Counted from the first letter of the stretch, positions 1-6,906 are shown. The stretch: DNA of 14,624 bases from Gammaproteobacteria bacterium (GCA_029335925.2 JARJMX020000047.1:1-14624); one strand, 5' to 3'. Translations and numbers: made by a program. The notes: generated from the sequence alone by a model not told the origin.

Positions 1-138
1 GTGCAGCTGCCCGACGGCTACCGGGTCCTCGCTGCAAGCAGCGAATGGCTCCCCGACGCGCTCGCCATCCGCCTGCGCGCGGACTTGGGCCATGCCGTGA
101 TCTTCAGTCATGCAACCCCACAAAACCCGGCGTCATGA
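1..138 (+). CDS. 3' end of an unidentified gene (5' truncated by window edge)
   Basis: Frame 1 is open from the first base to a TGA at 136-138, giving 45 residues that begin VQLPDGYRVLAASSEW and end TPQNPAS. The codon content (GC-rich third positions) fits the rest of the window, so this is probably a genuine C-terminus and not a chance reading frame. The piece is a mixed hydrophobic/charged sequence with no membrane helix and no motif I recognise, so I assign no function. The GTG at position 1 is just the window edge and should not be read as a start. No convincing intrinsic terminator follows the stop, so read-through into the mrp leader cannot be excluded. Confidence 0.55.
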   Translation: MQLPDGYRVLAASSEWLPDALAIRLRADLGHAVIFSHATPQNPAS

Positions 139-145
139 CGACCGC

Positions 146-181
146 TAGGCCATGGCTGAACGCTCGCTTAGAATCCATGCC
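146..181 (+). promoter_or_regulatory. Tentative sigma70-type promoter for the mrp leader
   Basis: TAGAAT at 169-174 matches the -10 consensus TATAAT at five of six bases and would start transcription near 180-182, just ahead of the structured leader. No good -35 box lies at the right distance: the bases around 146-151 do not resemble TTGACA. The call therefore rests on the -10 alone and on the need for a promoter between the upstream gene and the leader. Transcription could instead start further upstream. Confidence 0.25.
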
Positions 182-214
182 GCGACAGGGCAGCCTTGTG
201 ATAGGGTATCGGCC

Positions 215-397
215 CTAGGGAACCGCTGAAACTGAGCGGTTCCTGTCCCAGGCAGGAATGCCCCGATGCGAACAAGGGTGCAAGCCCTTGATTCGCGCAG
301 ACCACCGCGAATTCACTTCGCGGTGAGCCGAGCTGAAAAAATTCATGGATGGATTTTTTAGCATTTCCCTAGCAGAAACAGGCTTCCTGCCTTTTTC
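215..397 (+). promoter_or_regulatory. Riboswitch-like structured leader RNA of the mrp operon
   Basis: The following helices can be read directly. P1 pairs CTAGGGAA (215-222) with TTCCCTAG (365-372), 8 bp. It encloses P2 (223-227 with 235-239), P3 (240-245 with 253-258), P4 (268-278 with 285-296, one bulge, 11 bp), P5 (303-311 with 317-325, 9 bp) and P6 (332-344 with 351-362, 12 bp with one bulged G). P1, P2 and P3 abut with no unpaired bases. A terminator-like hairpin follows at 375-397. Two alternative pairings compete with this fold. A 9-bp extension of P2 (219-227 with 235-243) removes part of P1 and P3. The 3' side of P3 (AGGCAGGAA, 250-258) is perfectly complementary to 384-392 inside the terminator. 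This is typical architecture for a transcription-attenuating riboswitch. Known antiporter-linked classes include the Na+ (DUF1646) and Li+ (nhaA-I, nhaA-II) riboswitches, but I cannot match this sequence to either by eye. The ligand is unknown. Confidence 0.6.
375..397 (+). terminator. Possible intrinsic (attenuator) terminator in the mrp leader
   Basis: The hairpin pairs AGGC (380-383) with GCCT (389-392) across a 5-nt loop and extends through one C/U mismatch to A-U pairs and a closing G375-C397. A run of five T residues (392-396) forms its 3' side. An alternative stem, CAGG/CCTG (379-382 with 386-389), is also possible. It is weaker than a standard terminator, as expected of a conditional one. 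It sits directly after the P1 helix, and nine of its bases can be captured by 250-258. Confidence 0.4.
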
Positions 398-441
398 AAC
401 TCACCGGATCCTTCTCTTTGGCCCTTCCGTCATCCATGTCG

Positions 442-525
442 AAAGCCCCTATAGGGTTTGGTCTTCAAGAAGATTCCCGTGACGGGCTCCGAGGATTAAT
501 CAGTTCTTATGGTTGATTCTCGGAG
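442..525 (+). other. Cluster of four abutting hairpins in the mrp leader
   Basis: Four hairpins follow one another with no unpaired bases between them: 442-459 (AAA-g-CCC with GGGTTT), 460-475 (TCTT/AAGA plus G-U pairs), 476-486 (CCCG/CGGG, 3-nt loop) and 487-525. The last is the strongest, with a continuous 15-bp stem (487-501 with 511-525, a few G-U pairs) and a 9-nt loop. No U tract follows it, so it is not a standard terminator. The cluster lies between the attenuator-like element and mrpA/B. It could be a second RNA domain, an mRNA-stabilising structure or a protein-binding site. The three smaller hairpins are individually weak. Confidence 0.4.
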
Positions 526-571
526 TCTCCTACAGCCAGTCTCAGGCCAAGCCCTTACGGGGTAGGTCACC

Positions 572-601
572 ATGCCAAGTCATGCTAAGGTTCGAGGCTG
601 A
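572..601 (+). CDS. Possible 9-codon leader peptide upstream of mrpA/B
   Basis: ATG at 572 opens a nine-codon reading frame (MPSHAKVRG) that stops at TGA 599-601. An AGGT at 564-567, inside GGGGTAGGT, is a reasonable Shine-Dalgarno match ending five to six bases before the ATG. The mrpA/B start at 635 has no such site. The frame is the same as that of mrpA/B, which begins 33 bases later. The stop codon lies in a hairpin (588-613). This could be a regulatory leader ORF, or chance. No homologue is known to me. Confidence 0.2.
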   Translation: MPSHAKVRG

Positions 602-613
602 TCCTTCGAGCCT
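588..613 (+). other. 10-bp hairpin just upstream of the mrpA/B start
   Basis: AGGTTCGAGG (588-597) pairs with CTTCGAGCCT (604-613), including two G-U pairs, across a 6-nt loop. It ends 21 bases before the mrpA/B ATG. No U tract follows, so a terminator is unlikely. Its position at the edge of the ribosome footprint suggests a role in translation initiation, which is inference only. Confidence 0.4.
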
Positions 614-634
614 GATCGACCAAACTGGCTGCGC

Positions 635-3436
635 ATGAACCTCGCCCTTGTCGTCTTGCTGCCTTTCCTCGGGGCTGCCCTGGCCGCCGGGTCTGCCCGC
701 CTCAACCGCCTGGCCTCCGCTTGGAGTGCGGGCGCTGTGACCCTCGCGGCTGCGCTGACCCTGCTGCCTGAGGCGTTCAGGGTGTTCGGGGGTGAGCAGC
801 GAGTTGAGGCGTGGGACTGGATCCCCGCCCTCGGCCTGTTCTTCGCCTTCCGCCTGGACGGCCTGGCGCTGCTGTTCGCCCTGCTGATCCTTGGTATCGG
901 CCTTTTGATTGTGATCTACGCGCGTTACTACCTCTCCGCGCGCGACTCGATGGGGCGTTTTTACGCCTACATGCTGCTGTTCATGGGCTCCATGCTGGGC
1001 GTGGTGCTGTCCGAGAACTTGCTGCAAATGATGGTGTTCTGGGAGCTGACTTCGCTCTCTTCTTTTCTTCTGATCAGCTACTGGCAGCACCGCAAGGACG
1101 CCCGTGAGGGCGCACGCATGGCCCTCACCATCACCGGGGGTGGTGGGCTGGCTCTGCTGGCCGGCGTACTGATGCTCGGCCACGTCGTCGGCAGCTACAA
1201 CCTGAGCGAGGTGCTTGCGGCGGGCGACATGATCCGCGCCCATCCGCTCTACCTCCCTATCCTAGTGCTGGTCCTGCTCGGGGTGTTCACCAAATCCGCC
1301 CAGTTCCCGTTCCACTTCTGGCTGCCGCATGCGATGGCCGCGCCCACCCCAGTCTCGGCCTACCTGCACTCCGCAACCATGGTGAAGGCCGGGGTATTCC
1401 TGCTCGCACGCCTATTCCCCGCCCTCTCCGGTACGCTGGAGTGGAACCTGATCGTCAGCGGCGCGGGCCTCGCCACCCTGCTGCTCGGCGCTTACACCGC
1501 GCTGTTCAAGCATGACCTGAAGGGGCTGCTGGCCTATTCGACCATCTCCCACCTTGGTCTGATCACCCTGCTGTTCGGTTTTGGCACCCCGCTTGCGGCG
1601 GTGGCTGGGGTGTTTCACATCATCAACCATGCCACATTCAAGGCCTCACTGTTCATGGTCGCCGGCATCATCGACCACGAGACCGGTACCCGCGACATGC
1701 GCCGCCTCAACGGCCTGCTGCGCTACATGCCGCATACCGCGGTACTGGCGATGATTGCGGCGGCGGCACTGGCCGGCGTCCCCCTCCTCAACGGCTTTCT
1801 AAGCAAGGAGATGTTCTTCACCGAGGCAGTGGAGGTAGGCAGACACCTACCCCTGGCTTGGCTAATCCCGCTTTTAGTCACCCTCGCGGGGATGCTGTCG
1901 GTGGCTTACTCGCTGCGCTTTATCCACGATGTGTTCTTCAATGGCGAGCCCATCGACCTGCCGAAGAAGCCGCATGAACCACCGCGCTTCATGAAGGTGC
2001 CGGTAGATATTTTGGTGGTGTTATGTCTTGCGGTCGGCCTCTTCCCCAGCCTGACTGTTGGCCCTCTGCTTGCGGTGGCGGCGCGTGGTACCCTGCAGGA
2101 GGATGCCCCTTTGTACCATCTGGGGCTCTGGCATGGGTTTAATCTGCCCCTTTTTATGTCCATGGCCACACTGGCCCTTGGGGTGCTGGTGTATGCCTTG
2201 CGCCAGCCGTTGTTTGCCTGGCATGAGCGTACCCTGGGGCGTGTCGATGCGCGTATCCCTTACCATGCCGTCATGGATGCCCTTGGCAAGCTGGCCTTGC
2301 ACATCACCCGGGGCATGGATCATGGTAGCCTGCAGGCCAGCATCGCCTGGCTGGTGCTCGCCGCGCTGAGCGTGACTGTGGTCGGTTTGACCCTCTACCA
2401 TGCCCCGCTCGTGGGGATGGCGAAGATGCGGCCGGTGGATGCCATCTCACTCACCGCTGCGCTCGCTCTTGTACTCGCCACCCTCGCCACCGTGCGCTGG
2501 CACCGGCAACGCCTCACCGCGCTCATCACCATGGGGGTGATCGGCTTGATCGTTTCGCTCACCTTCGTCAAGTTCTCCGCACCGGATCTCGCCCTGACCC
2601 AGCTCTCTGTGGAGGTGGTGACTATCGTGCTCCTACTGCTGGCCCTATTCTTTCTGCCGCAGCAGACCCCGGCCGACTCTTGTCGGCTACGTATCGGGCG
2701 GGATGTGCTTCTGGCGCTGGGGGCGGGCCTGGTCGTCGCCCTGCTAACCCTCGCCGTCCTCACCCGTCCGTTCGACACCATCGCCGGCTTCTTCCTCGAG
2801 CAAGCCCTGCCCGGTGGGGGCGGCACCAACGTGGTCAATGTGATCCTGGTCGACTTCCGTGGTTTCGATACCTTAGGCGAGATCACCGTGCTGGCGCTTG
2901 CTGCGCTTGGCATCGTCGCCCTGCTGCATGGCCTGAGGCTGCCCATGCCGACTGCGGATGCCGAAGGCCGCCGCTGGAGTGCTGACGGCCCCTCGCTGAT
3001 TATGACCACCCTCACCCGTCTGTTGCTGCCCCTGACCCTGTTGGTCGCGATGTTCATCTTGCTGCGCGGCCACAACCTGCCGGGCGGCGGTTTCATTGCC
3101 GGGCTGATCACCGCCGTGGCGCTGATCGTCCAGTATCTTGCCAACGGCATCGACTGGACCGAACAACGCCTGCGGCTGGATATGCAGCGCGTCATCGCTG
3201 CGGGGCTCGCCCTCGCCATCGGCACCGGCCTGATGGCGATGGGCCTGGGCTTTCCCTTCCTGACTTCCACCTTCACCCACCTGCACTGGCCCGTGGTGGG
3301 TGAGTTCGAGCTGGCGAGCGCCATGGCCTTTGACTTTGGGGTGTTCCTGGTAGTGGTCGGGGCGACCATGCTTATCCTGGTCCAGCTCGGCCGTCTGAGC
3401 CGGGCTGGTAAGGCATCTCTGCCGGAGAATCCCTGA
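635..3436 (+). CDS. mrpA: Fused MrpA/MrpB (PhaAB-type) subunit of the Mrp Na+(K+)/H+ antiporter
   Basis: This is the largest subunit of the multi-gene Mrp antiporter, an inner-membrane complex related to the antiporter modules of respiratory complex I. Residues about 1-500 are the NuoL-like proton-translocating domain. Its key charges are in place: E137 in FWELTSLSSF, K220 in KSAQFPFHFWLPHA, and K251 in ATMVKAG. Residues about 600-675 are the MrpA C-terminal (DUF4040/MbhD-like) segment with LTQLSVE. The MbhE-like signature FRGFDTLGE lies at 741-749. Residues from about 783 are a complete MrpB-like domain (RGHNLPGGGFIAGL at 811-824), so A and B are one polypeptide, as in rhizobial PhaAB and other group 2 Mrp operons. 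At 933 residues it has the usual length for the fused form. ATG 635 is the only start before an in-frame TGA at 599-601, but no Shine-Dalgarno sequence precedes it. The gene follows a structured leader and overlaps mrpC by one base. Confidence 0.95.
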   Translation: MNLALVVLLPFLGAALAAGSARLNRLASAWSAGAVTLAAALTLLPEAFRVFGGEQRVEAWDWIPALGLFFAFRLDGLALLFALLILGIGLLIVIYARYYLSARDSMGRFYAYMLLFMGSMLGVVLSENLLQMMVFWELTSLSSFLLISYWQHRKDAREGARMALTITGGGGLALLAGVLMLGHVVGSYNLSEVLAAGDMIRAHPLYLPILVLVLLGVFTKSAQFPFHFWLPHAMAAPTPVSAYLHSATMVKAGVFLLARLFPALSGTLEWNLIVSGAGLATLLLGAYTALFKHDLKGLLAYSTISHLGLITLLFGFGTPLAAVAGVFHIINHATFKASLFMVAGIIDHETGTRDMRRLNGLLRYMPHTAVLAMIAAAALAGVPLLNGFLSKEMFFTEAVEVGRHLPLAWLIPLLVTLAGMLSVAYSLRFIHDVFFNGEPIDLPKKPHEPPRFMKVPVDILVVLCLAVGLFPSLTVGPLLAVAARGTLQEDAPLYHLGLWHGFNLPLFMSMATLALGVLVYALRQPLFAWHERTLGRVDARIPYHAVMDALGKLALHITRGMDHGSLQASIAWLVLAALSVTVVGLTLYHAPLVGMAKMRPVDAISLTAALALVLATLATVRWHRQRLTALITMGVIGLIVSLTFVKFSAPDLALTQLSVEVVTIVLLLLALFFLPQQTPADSCRLRIGRDVLLALGAGLVVALLTLAVLTRPFDTIAGFFLEQALPGGGGTNVVNVILVDFRGFDTLGEITVLALAALGIVALLHGLRLPMPTADAEGRRWSADGPSLIMTTLTRLLLPLTLLVAMFILLRGHNLPGGGFIAGLITAVALIVQYLANGIDWTEQRLRLDMQRVIAAGLALAIGTGLMAMGLGFPFLTSTFTHLHWPVVGEFELASAMAFDFGVFLVVVGATMLILVQLGRLSRAGKASLPENP

Positions 3437-3801
3437 TGGAGCTTGTGATTGCCTTGACTATTGGCGTGCTGACCGCCGGCGGTGTCTTTCTCTCCTTACG
3501 CGGACATACCTTCCCAGTGGTGCTCGGCCTGACTCTGCTCTCCTACGCGGTCAACCTGTTCCTATTCGTCATGGGGCGCCTGGCCATCGGCCTGCCGCCG
3601 ATCATCAATCCCGCAGCCCCCGGTTATACCGACCCCTTGCCGCAGGCGCTGGTGCTGACCGCCATCGTCATTGCCTTCGGTATGACCGCCTTCGTGATCG
3701 TGCTGGCCCTGCGCGCCAAAAGCGAGCTGGGCAATGACCACGTCGATGGCCTGCACATCAGGGCGTCAGACCAAGAGCGGCAGAAGGGAGGACGCACATG
3801 A
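3436..3801 (+). CDS. mrpC: MrpC subunit of the Mrp antiporter (NuoK-like)
   Basis: This small membrane subunit of the Mrp complex is homologous to NuoK of complex I and is required for assembly of an active antiporter. The 121-residue product has three predicted membrane helices (about 3-22, 28-48 and 71-95). It carries the family signature DPLPQALVLTAIVIAFGMTAF before a hydrophilic C-terminal tail. Its ATG shares one base with the mrpA/B stop (TGATG), and GGAG at 3424-3427 is a good ribosome binding site inside the upstream gene, so translation is probably coupled. Its stop overlaps the mrpD start by four bases. Confidence 0.94.
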   Translation: MELVIALTIGVLTAGGVFLSLRGHTFPVVLGLTLLSYAVNLFLFVMGRLAIGLPPIINPAAPGYTDPLPQALVLTAIVIAFGMTAFVIVLALRAKSELGNDHVDGLHIRASDQERQKGGRT

Positions 3802-5321
3802 GTACCCTCGCCGCCTGGCCCGTCCTGCTGCCACTGATCACCGCCATCATCCTGCTGTTCGTTGCCAAGGGCGACCTGCGTCTTGCGCGAATCATCAACC
3901 TCCTCTCCGTGCTTGGCGTGACCGCTCTGGCGCTGGTCCTCATCGGCGTTGCCTCGGACGATGTCCACCGGGTCTATGCGCTGGGCAACTGGGTACCGCC
4001 CTTTGGCATCGTGCTGGTACTTGATCGCCTGTCGGCGTTGATGGTGGGGTTGACCATGCTGCTGGCCCTAGCAAGCCTTGGCTATGCCATCGCCACGGAT
4101 GTGGATACACACGGCCCGCATTTCCACGTGCTGTTTCAGTTCCAGCTGTTCGGACTCAACGGCGCCTTCCTGACCGGGGATGTGTTCAACCTGTTCGTGT
4201 TCTTCGAGGTGCTGCTGCTTGCCTCCTACGGGCTGCTGCTCCATGGCGGCGGACGGCTGCGTACCAAGGCCGGATTGCACTACGTGGTCATCAATCTGGT
4301 GGGCTCGACCCTGTTTTTGTTTGCAGTGGGGGCGATGTACGGGGTGCTGGGCAGTCTGAACCTTGCGGACATGGCCCAGCGGGTGGCCGCGTCCCCGGCG
4401 GAAAACCACAGCCTGATCGCCGCTGCTAGCCTGCTCCTTTTGGTAGTGTTCGGGATCAAGGCGGCCGCCTTTCCACTGTACCTGTGGCTGCCCGCCGCTT
4501 ATGCCGAAACCAGTGCGCCCATCGCCGCACTGTTTGCCATCATGACCAAGGTCGGTCTCTACGCCATCGTCCGCGTGCACGGCACGCTGTTTGGGTCGGA
4601 GGCCGGTGAGCTGGCCGGGCTCATCACCCCCTGGCTTGCGGTTGCGGGCTGGATCACCCTGGGCCTGGCGGCCTTGGGGGTGCTGGCGGCCACCCGCCTG
4701 CAGGTGCAGATCGCCTACCTGGTCCTCGCCTCGATCGGCACCCTGCTGATCGGATTTGGCCTTGCTACCCCCCAAGCCTACGTCGGCGCGCTCTACTATC
4801 TAATCCACTCCACTCTGCTGGCCGCCGCCTTCTTCCTGCTCGCTGACCTGATCGTGCGGGCACGGGGTGAGGATGGGGATCGGCTGGAACCCGGTGCGGC
4901 CATGCCGAACGGAGTGCTGCTCGGCGCGCTGTTCTTTGGGCTTGCCATCGCCCTGGCTGGCATACCCCCGCTGTCGGGCTTCTTCGGCAAGCTGCTCATC
5001 CTGCATGCGGCGCTGTACGACCCGCGCATGGCCATCCACTACGCGCTGATCCTACTTTCAAGCTTTGTCATCATCGTCGCGCTAGCGAAGAGCGGCAGCA
5101 CCTTGTTCTACCAAACGCAGGCCGAGGCCCCATCCACCGGTCTGCCACCGCAGAAAGCCGCCCTGCCCGCTGTGCTGGGGCTTCTGCTCGCTGCGCCGCT
5201 GATGGTGGTCTTCGCCCGGCCGCTCACGACCTGGCTGGAGGCAACTGCCCTGCAACTGCACGATACACGCGGCTACGTGAACGCCGTGCTCACCACCCCT
5301 GCCGTTCAAAACACGCCATGA
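3798..5321 (+). CDS. mrpD: MrpD subunit of the Mrp antiporter (NuoM/NuoN-like)
   Basis: This is the second large proton-translocating subunit of the Mrp complex, related to NuoM and NuoN. It has 507 residues and many membrane helices, close to the normal family length. The functional charges are visible: E137 in NLFVFFEVLLL, K221 in GIKAAAFPLYLWLP, and K251 in IMTKVGLYA. The late motif AGIPPLSGFFGK matches the family. The gene starts in an ATGA overlap with mrpC, with a strong AGGGAGG ribosome binding site at 3785-3791, and ends in an ATGA overlap with mrpE. This arrangement suggests translational coupling and fixed stoichiometry. Confidence 0.95.
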   Translation: MSTLAAWPVLLPLITAIILLFVAKGDLRLARIINLLSVLGVTALALVLIGVASDDVHRVYALGNWVPPFGIVLVLDRLSALMVGLTMLLALASLGYAIATDVDTHGPHFHVLFQFQLFGLNGAFLTGDVFNLFVFFEVLLLASYGLLLHGGGRLRTKAGLHYVVINLVGSTLFLFAVGAMYGVLGSLNLADMAQRVAASPAENHSLIAAASLLLLVVFGIKAAAFPLYLWLPAAYAETSAPIAALFAIMTKVGLYAIVRVHGTLFGSEAGELAGLITPWLAVAGWITLGLAALGVLAATRLQVQIAYLVLASIGTLLIGFGLATPQAYVGALYYLIHSTLLAAAFFLLADLIVRARGEDGDRLEPGAAMPNGVLLGALFFGLAIALAGIPPLSGFFGKLLILHAALYDPRMAIHYALILLSSFVIIVALAKSGSTLFYQTQAEAPSTGLPPQKAALPAVLGLLLAAPLMVVFARPLTTWLEATALQLHDTRGYVNAVLTTPAVQNTP

Positions 5322-5812
5322 GTCTGCTCCGCCAAGCCTTGCCTCACCCCCTACTCAGCCTGACTCTGCTGATGCTCTGGCTTTTGCTCAACAACAGCCT
5401 CTCTACCGGTCAGCTGCTGCTCGGCGGCTTTTGGGCCGTGCTTATCCCCCGCCTGACCGCGGCTTTCTGGCCAGAGTCCGTGCGCATCCGCCGTCCTGGC
5501 GTCCTGCTGCGGTTCGTCGGCATCGTGCTGCGCGACATCCTGGTGGCGAACTTCATCGTCGCGCGCCGTATCCTCGGTCCGGTGGAGGCTTTACGACCGG
5601 GCTTTATGCGCATCCCGCTCGATGTGCAATCACCGCTCGCCATCAGCTTGCTTGCGAACACCATCTCCCTCACCCCCGGCACGGTGTCCTGCGATGTATC
5701 CCCGGACCGCCGTTTTCTGCTGGTGCACGCCCTGCACGTCACCGACATCGAAGCGGAAATCCGCCAAATCAAGAGCCGCTACGAGCGGCCCCTCCAAGAG
5801 GTGTTTACCTGA
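5318..5812 (+). CDS. mrpE: MrpE subunit of the Mrp antiporter
   Basis: This 164-residue Mrp subunit is specific to the Mrp/Pha/Mnh family, with no counterpart in complex I, and is needed for complex assembly and full antiport. The hydrophobic N-terminal half gives membrane helices at about 11-48 and 60-82. The family signature LLANTISLTPGTVSCDV lies at about 111-127, followed by a hydrophilic cytoplasmic C-terminus (DRRFLLVHALHVTD). It starts within the ATGA overlap with mrpD and shares one base (TGATG) with the mrpF start. Confidence 0.93.
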   Translation: MSLLRQALPHPLLSLTLLMLWLLLNNSLSTGQLLLGGFWAVLIPRLTAAFWPESVRIRRPGVLLRFVGIVLRDILVANFIVARRILGPVEALRPGFMRIPLDVQSPLAISLLANTISLTPGTVSCDVSPDRRFLLVHALHVTDIEAEIRQIKSRYERPLQEVFT

Positions 5813-6081
5813 TGCTCGCCGCCGTCCTGCCCTACGCCATCGCCATGGTCAGTTTCGCGCTGGCCTTGAGCCTGATCCGACTGCTCCTTGGCCCAGACGC
5901 CCCGGACCGCATCCTCGCCCTGGACACCATGTACATCAATGCCATCGCCCTCCTGATCCTGTTCGGGCTTAACCTCGGCAGCGCCCTGTACTTCGAGGCC
6001 GCGCTGCTGATCGCGGTGATGGGATTCGTCGGCACGGTCGCGCTCAGCAAGTACCTGCTGCGTGGCGACATCATGGAGTAG
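5812..6081 (+). CDS. mrpF: MrpF subunit of the Mrp antiporter
   Basis: This is an 89-residue protein with three membrane helices and belongs to the MrpF/PhaF/MnhF family. The conserved GPDAPDRILALDTM block lies at 27-40 and links helices one and two. ATG 5812 is chosen over much longer upstream openings in this frame, for three reasons: it overlaps the mrpE stop by one base, an AAGAGGTG ribosome binding site lies at 5795-5802, and the resulting length matches the family. The stop is TAG at 6079-6081. It is placed between mrpE and mrpG as in other Mrp operons. Confidence 0.93.
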   Translation: MLAAVLPYAIAMVSFALALSLIRLLLGPDAPDRILALDTMYINAIALLILFGLNLGSALYFEAALLIAVMGFVGTVALSKYLLRGDIME

Positions 6082-6087
6082 GGAGCG

Positions 6088-6414
6088 ATGCTGGAATTCA
6101 TCCTCGCCGCGCTCGTGCTGATCGGCGCCTTCTTTACCCTGGTCGGCTCGATCGGCCTGTTCCGCCTGCCGGATTTTTATATGCGCCTGCACGGCCCGAC
6201 CAAGGCCACCACCCTCGGTGCGGGAGCCATCCTAGTCGTGTCCGCGATCTACTTCAGCCTGCGCTCGGAGACCCCGAGCATGCATGAGATCCTGGTCACC
6301 CTGTTTTTGTTCATCACCGCCCCGGTGAGCGCGCACCTGATGGCCAAGGCGGCGCTGCACTTGAAATTGCGCACCATCGAGCGTACACAAAACAAGGAAG
6401 ATTCTTCCGCCTGA
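6088..6414 (+). CDS. mrpG: MrpG subunit of the Mrp antiporter
   Basis: This 108-residue protein with three predicted helices belongs to the MrpG/PhaG/MnhG family. It carries the recognisable block VGSIGLFRLPDFYMRLHGPTKA at about 18-39 and a short charged C-terminus. It starts six bases after mrpF, with AGGGAG (6080-6085) as ribosome binding site. It is the last recognised Mrp gene, so the operon holds all seven subunit functions in six genes. Confidence 0.94.
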   Translation: MLEFILAALVLIGAFFTLVGSIGLFRLPDFYMRLHGPTKATTLGAGAILVVSAIYFSLRSETPSMHEILVTLFLFITAPVSAHLMAKAALHLKLRTIERTQNKEDSSA

Positions 6415-6428
6415 CGGAGCCCTGAACG

Positions 6429-6848
6429 ATGGACGAACCTCGCTTGATCCGGCTGCTGAACGCCGCCCACCGCACGCTCGCCGAGCGGCGCATCCTGTTC
6501 GCTGTCGGCCTGTTGGCCGCAGGGGCAAGCTTTCTCTGGCCGCTATTCCACGCTGACCCCTCACTCGTCGTCAGCGGCTATCCCGCCATGGGCATGCTCA
6601 CCCTGCTGCTCGGCCTGATGCTCTCCACCCTTCCTGTGCCGCGCTTCATCGCCCTGTTCTTCCTGCACGAGCGCCTGAACCCGCGCCCGGCCCATCCTGC
6701 CGAGTCGCTGTGGGCCATGGAAATCGCGCAAGATTGCGCGCACCTCGAAGGCCTGGTGCGTCCGTGGAAGGCGTCGCACACCGCCATGCCCCGGCATGTG
6801 GTGATCCAGGTCTGGGCGCGCTGGAAGTCCGACTCGACCGCCCGCTGA
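6429..6848 (+). CDS. Small membrane protein of unknown function, downstream of mrpG
   Basis: This 139-residue protein matches no family I recognise. Two hydrophobic segments (about 20-40 and 49-79) predict a membrane hairpin. They are followed by a cytoplasm-like tail of about 55 residues containing LWAMEIAQDCAHLEGL, which looks partly amphipathic and helical, and a basic end. It starts 14 bases after mrpG on the same strand, with GGAG at 6416-6419 nine bases before the ATG, so it is probably cotranscribed with the Mrp genes. It is not one of the standard Mrp subunits. An accessory or assembly role is possible, but it may simply be carried along. No gene opposes it on the other strand. Confidence 0.7.
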   Translation: MDEPRLIRLLNAAHRTLAERRILFAVGLLAAGASFLWPLFHADPSLVVSGYPAMGMLTLLLGLMLSTLPVPRFIALFFLHERLNPRPAHPAESLWAMEIAQDCAHLEGLVRPWKASHTAMPRHVVIQVWARWKSDSTAR

Positions 6849-6906
6849 TGGCCTCAGTCGATGGGCACCTGATATTGTAGGAGGCCCGCCCGCGGGACGA
6901 GAGGAA

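Noticed and set aside
345..480. A short ORF starting in the loop of leader hairpin P6
   Set aside because: It has no ribosome binding site, begins in a structured loop, and its product (MDGFFSISLAE...) shows nothing recognisable.
436..516. A 26-codon ORF in the mrp leader beginning MSKAPIG
   Set aside because: It has no ribosome binding site, and its 3' end lies within the strong 487-525 hairpin, so translation seems unlikely.
542..1243. A 233-codon minus-strand open frame crossing the mrpA/B start
   Set aside because: The translation is a Gln/His/Glu-rich shadow of mrpA/B membrane helices, with no recognisable family.
2395..3369. A 324-codon minus-strand open frame inside mrpA/B
   Set aside because: Its product is rich in Ser, Arg, Ala and Pro, with no motif. 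The opposite strand encodes clear MrpA C-terminal and MrpB signatures.
6849..6906. Possible bidirectional terminator between the mrp block and malQ
   Set aside because: The GC-rich CCCGCCCGCGGG segment could form only a short stem or a too-tight loop, and no T run follows in either direction.
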